Source: Clostridiales bacterium
GTDB taxonomy: Bacteria; Bacillota; Clostridia; Lachnospirales; WQUN01
Assembly (NCBI GenBank): GCA_031289625.1
Contig: JAITPB010000035.1
Location: 1 to 6,239, forward strand
Direction of reading: 5' to 3'
Length of the DNA: 6,239 bases
Of the stretch, positions 6,191 through 6,239 are shown one piece after another (within the stretch, counting starts at the first letter, position 1; each line of letters opens with the position of its first letter). The position numbers were made by a program, and so were the translations under genes. The notes under the pieces are model-generated. The model saw only the letters and a program-made list of their open reading frames with translations, did no database searches and was not told where the DNA came from.

Positions 6191-6239
6191 TTACAACACT
6201 TCCTTTTTCTGGTATTCCGCAATCAACTTTTTCACATGT
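6191..6239 (-). CDS. 3' end of upstream tail-operon gene (partial)
   Basis: An open frame enters at the window edge and ends with TAA at 6193-6191, encoding HVKKLIAEYQKKEVL. One base separates its stop from the ATG of the sheath gene (TAACATG), and the sheath's Shine-Dalgarno sequence lies inside its last codons. This close packing suggests it is a real gene of the same operon. Short uncharacterised proteins often precede the sheath gene in PBSX-like tail clusters, but 15 residues are too few to assign a family. The lysine- and glutamate-rich end looks like a helix terminus; its function is unknown. Confidence 0.55.
   Translation of the reverse strand, partial: HVKKLIAEYQKKEVL
6199..6205 (-). 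promoter_or_regulatory. Shine-Dalgarno of the sheath gene, fixes its start
   Basis: The minus strand reads AAGGAAG followed by nine bases and the ATG at 6189. This supports starting the sheath at MALGGG rather than at the in-frame TTG codon at 6222, which lies inside the preceding gene and would add eleven basic residues not expected at a sheath N-terminus. Confidence 0.75.

Noticed and set aside
6190..6222. Upstream TTG start adding eleven residues to the sheath
   Set aside because: The codon is TTG inside the preceding gene, and a good AAGGAAG motif sits nine bases before the ATG at 6189, which also gives the family-typical N-terminus.
1..6239. A previously undescribed system such as a defence island, retron or new mobile element
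   Set aside because: All of the sequence is accounted for by consecutive contractile tail genes in the usual order; no cargo gene, RNA gene, inverted-repeat-bounded insert or CRISPR-like array is visible.

Overview
The window is a piece of the tail-morphogenesis operon of a contractile-tailed (myovirus-type) prophage or phage-tail-like particle of the PBSX/Xkd lineage. Every gene lies on the minus strand, so transcription runs from the right edge to the left edge. PBSX-type sheath, tube, chaperone, tape measure and LysM proteins with strong Shine-Dalgarno sequences (AAGGAGG, GGAGG) point to a Bacillota host (Bacilli, Clostridia or Negativicutes). Base composition looks roughly balanced and codon use mixed, so I cannot name a genus.

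In transcription order the layout is: the last 15 codons of an unidentified upstream gene (6191-6239); tail sheath, XkdK-like (4657-6189); tail tube, XkdM-like (4172-4642); tail assembly chaperone, XkdN-like (3743-4159); a -1 frame extension of that chaperone (3537-3746); tape measure protein (824-3535); XkdP-like baseplate protein with a C-terminal LysM domain (102-824); and the first 34 codons of a further gene, probably an XkdQ-like hub protein (1-102). The genes are packed with gaps of 1 to 14 bases or TAATG overlaps. There is no room for internal promoters and I see no terminator. No tRNA, IS element, CRISPR array or attachment site is visible.

The genes form one assembly pathway. The chaperone and its frameshift product are expected to coat and fold the tape measure. 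The tube protein polymerises around the tape measure on a baseplate that contains the LysM protein and the hub. The sheath then assembles around the tube and contracts during injection or killing.

The most informative observation is the apparently empty stretch between chaperone and tape measure. It holds a 69-codon -1 frame ORF with no usable start codon, entered through a canonical A AAA AAC slippery heptamer that lies directly before the chaperone stop codon. The predicted 207-residue fusion is the counterpart of lambda gpGT. The second notable structure is a run of 14-residue (42-base) tandem repeats near the start of the tape measure, with an 84-base higher-order pattern. I see no evidence of an undescribed defence system or other new biological system: this is a known type of module with some locally interesting details.
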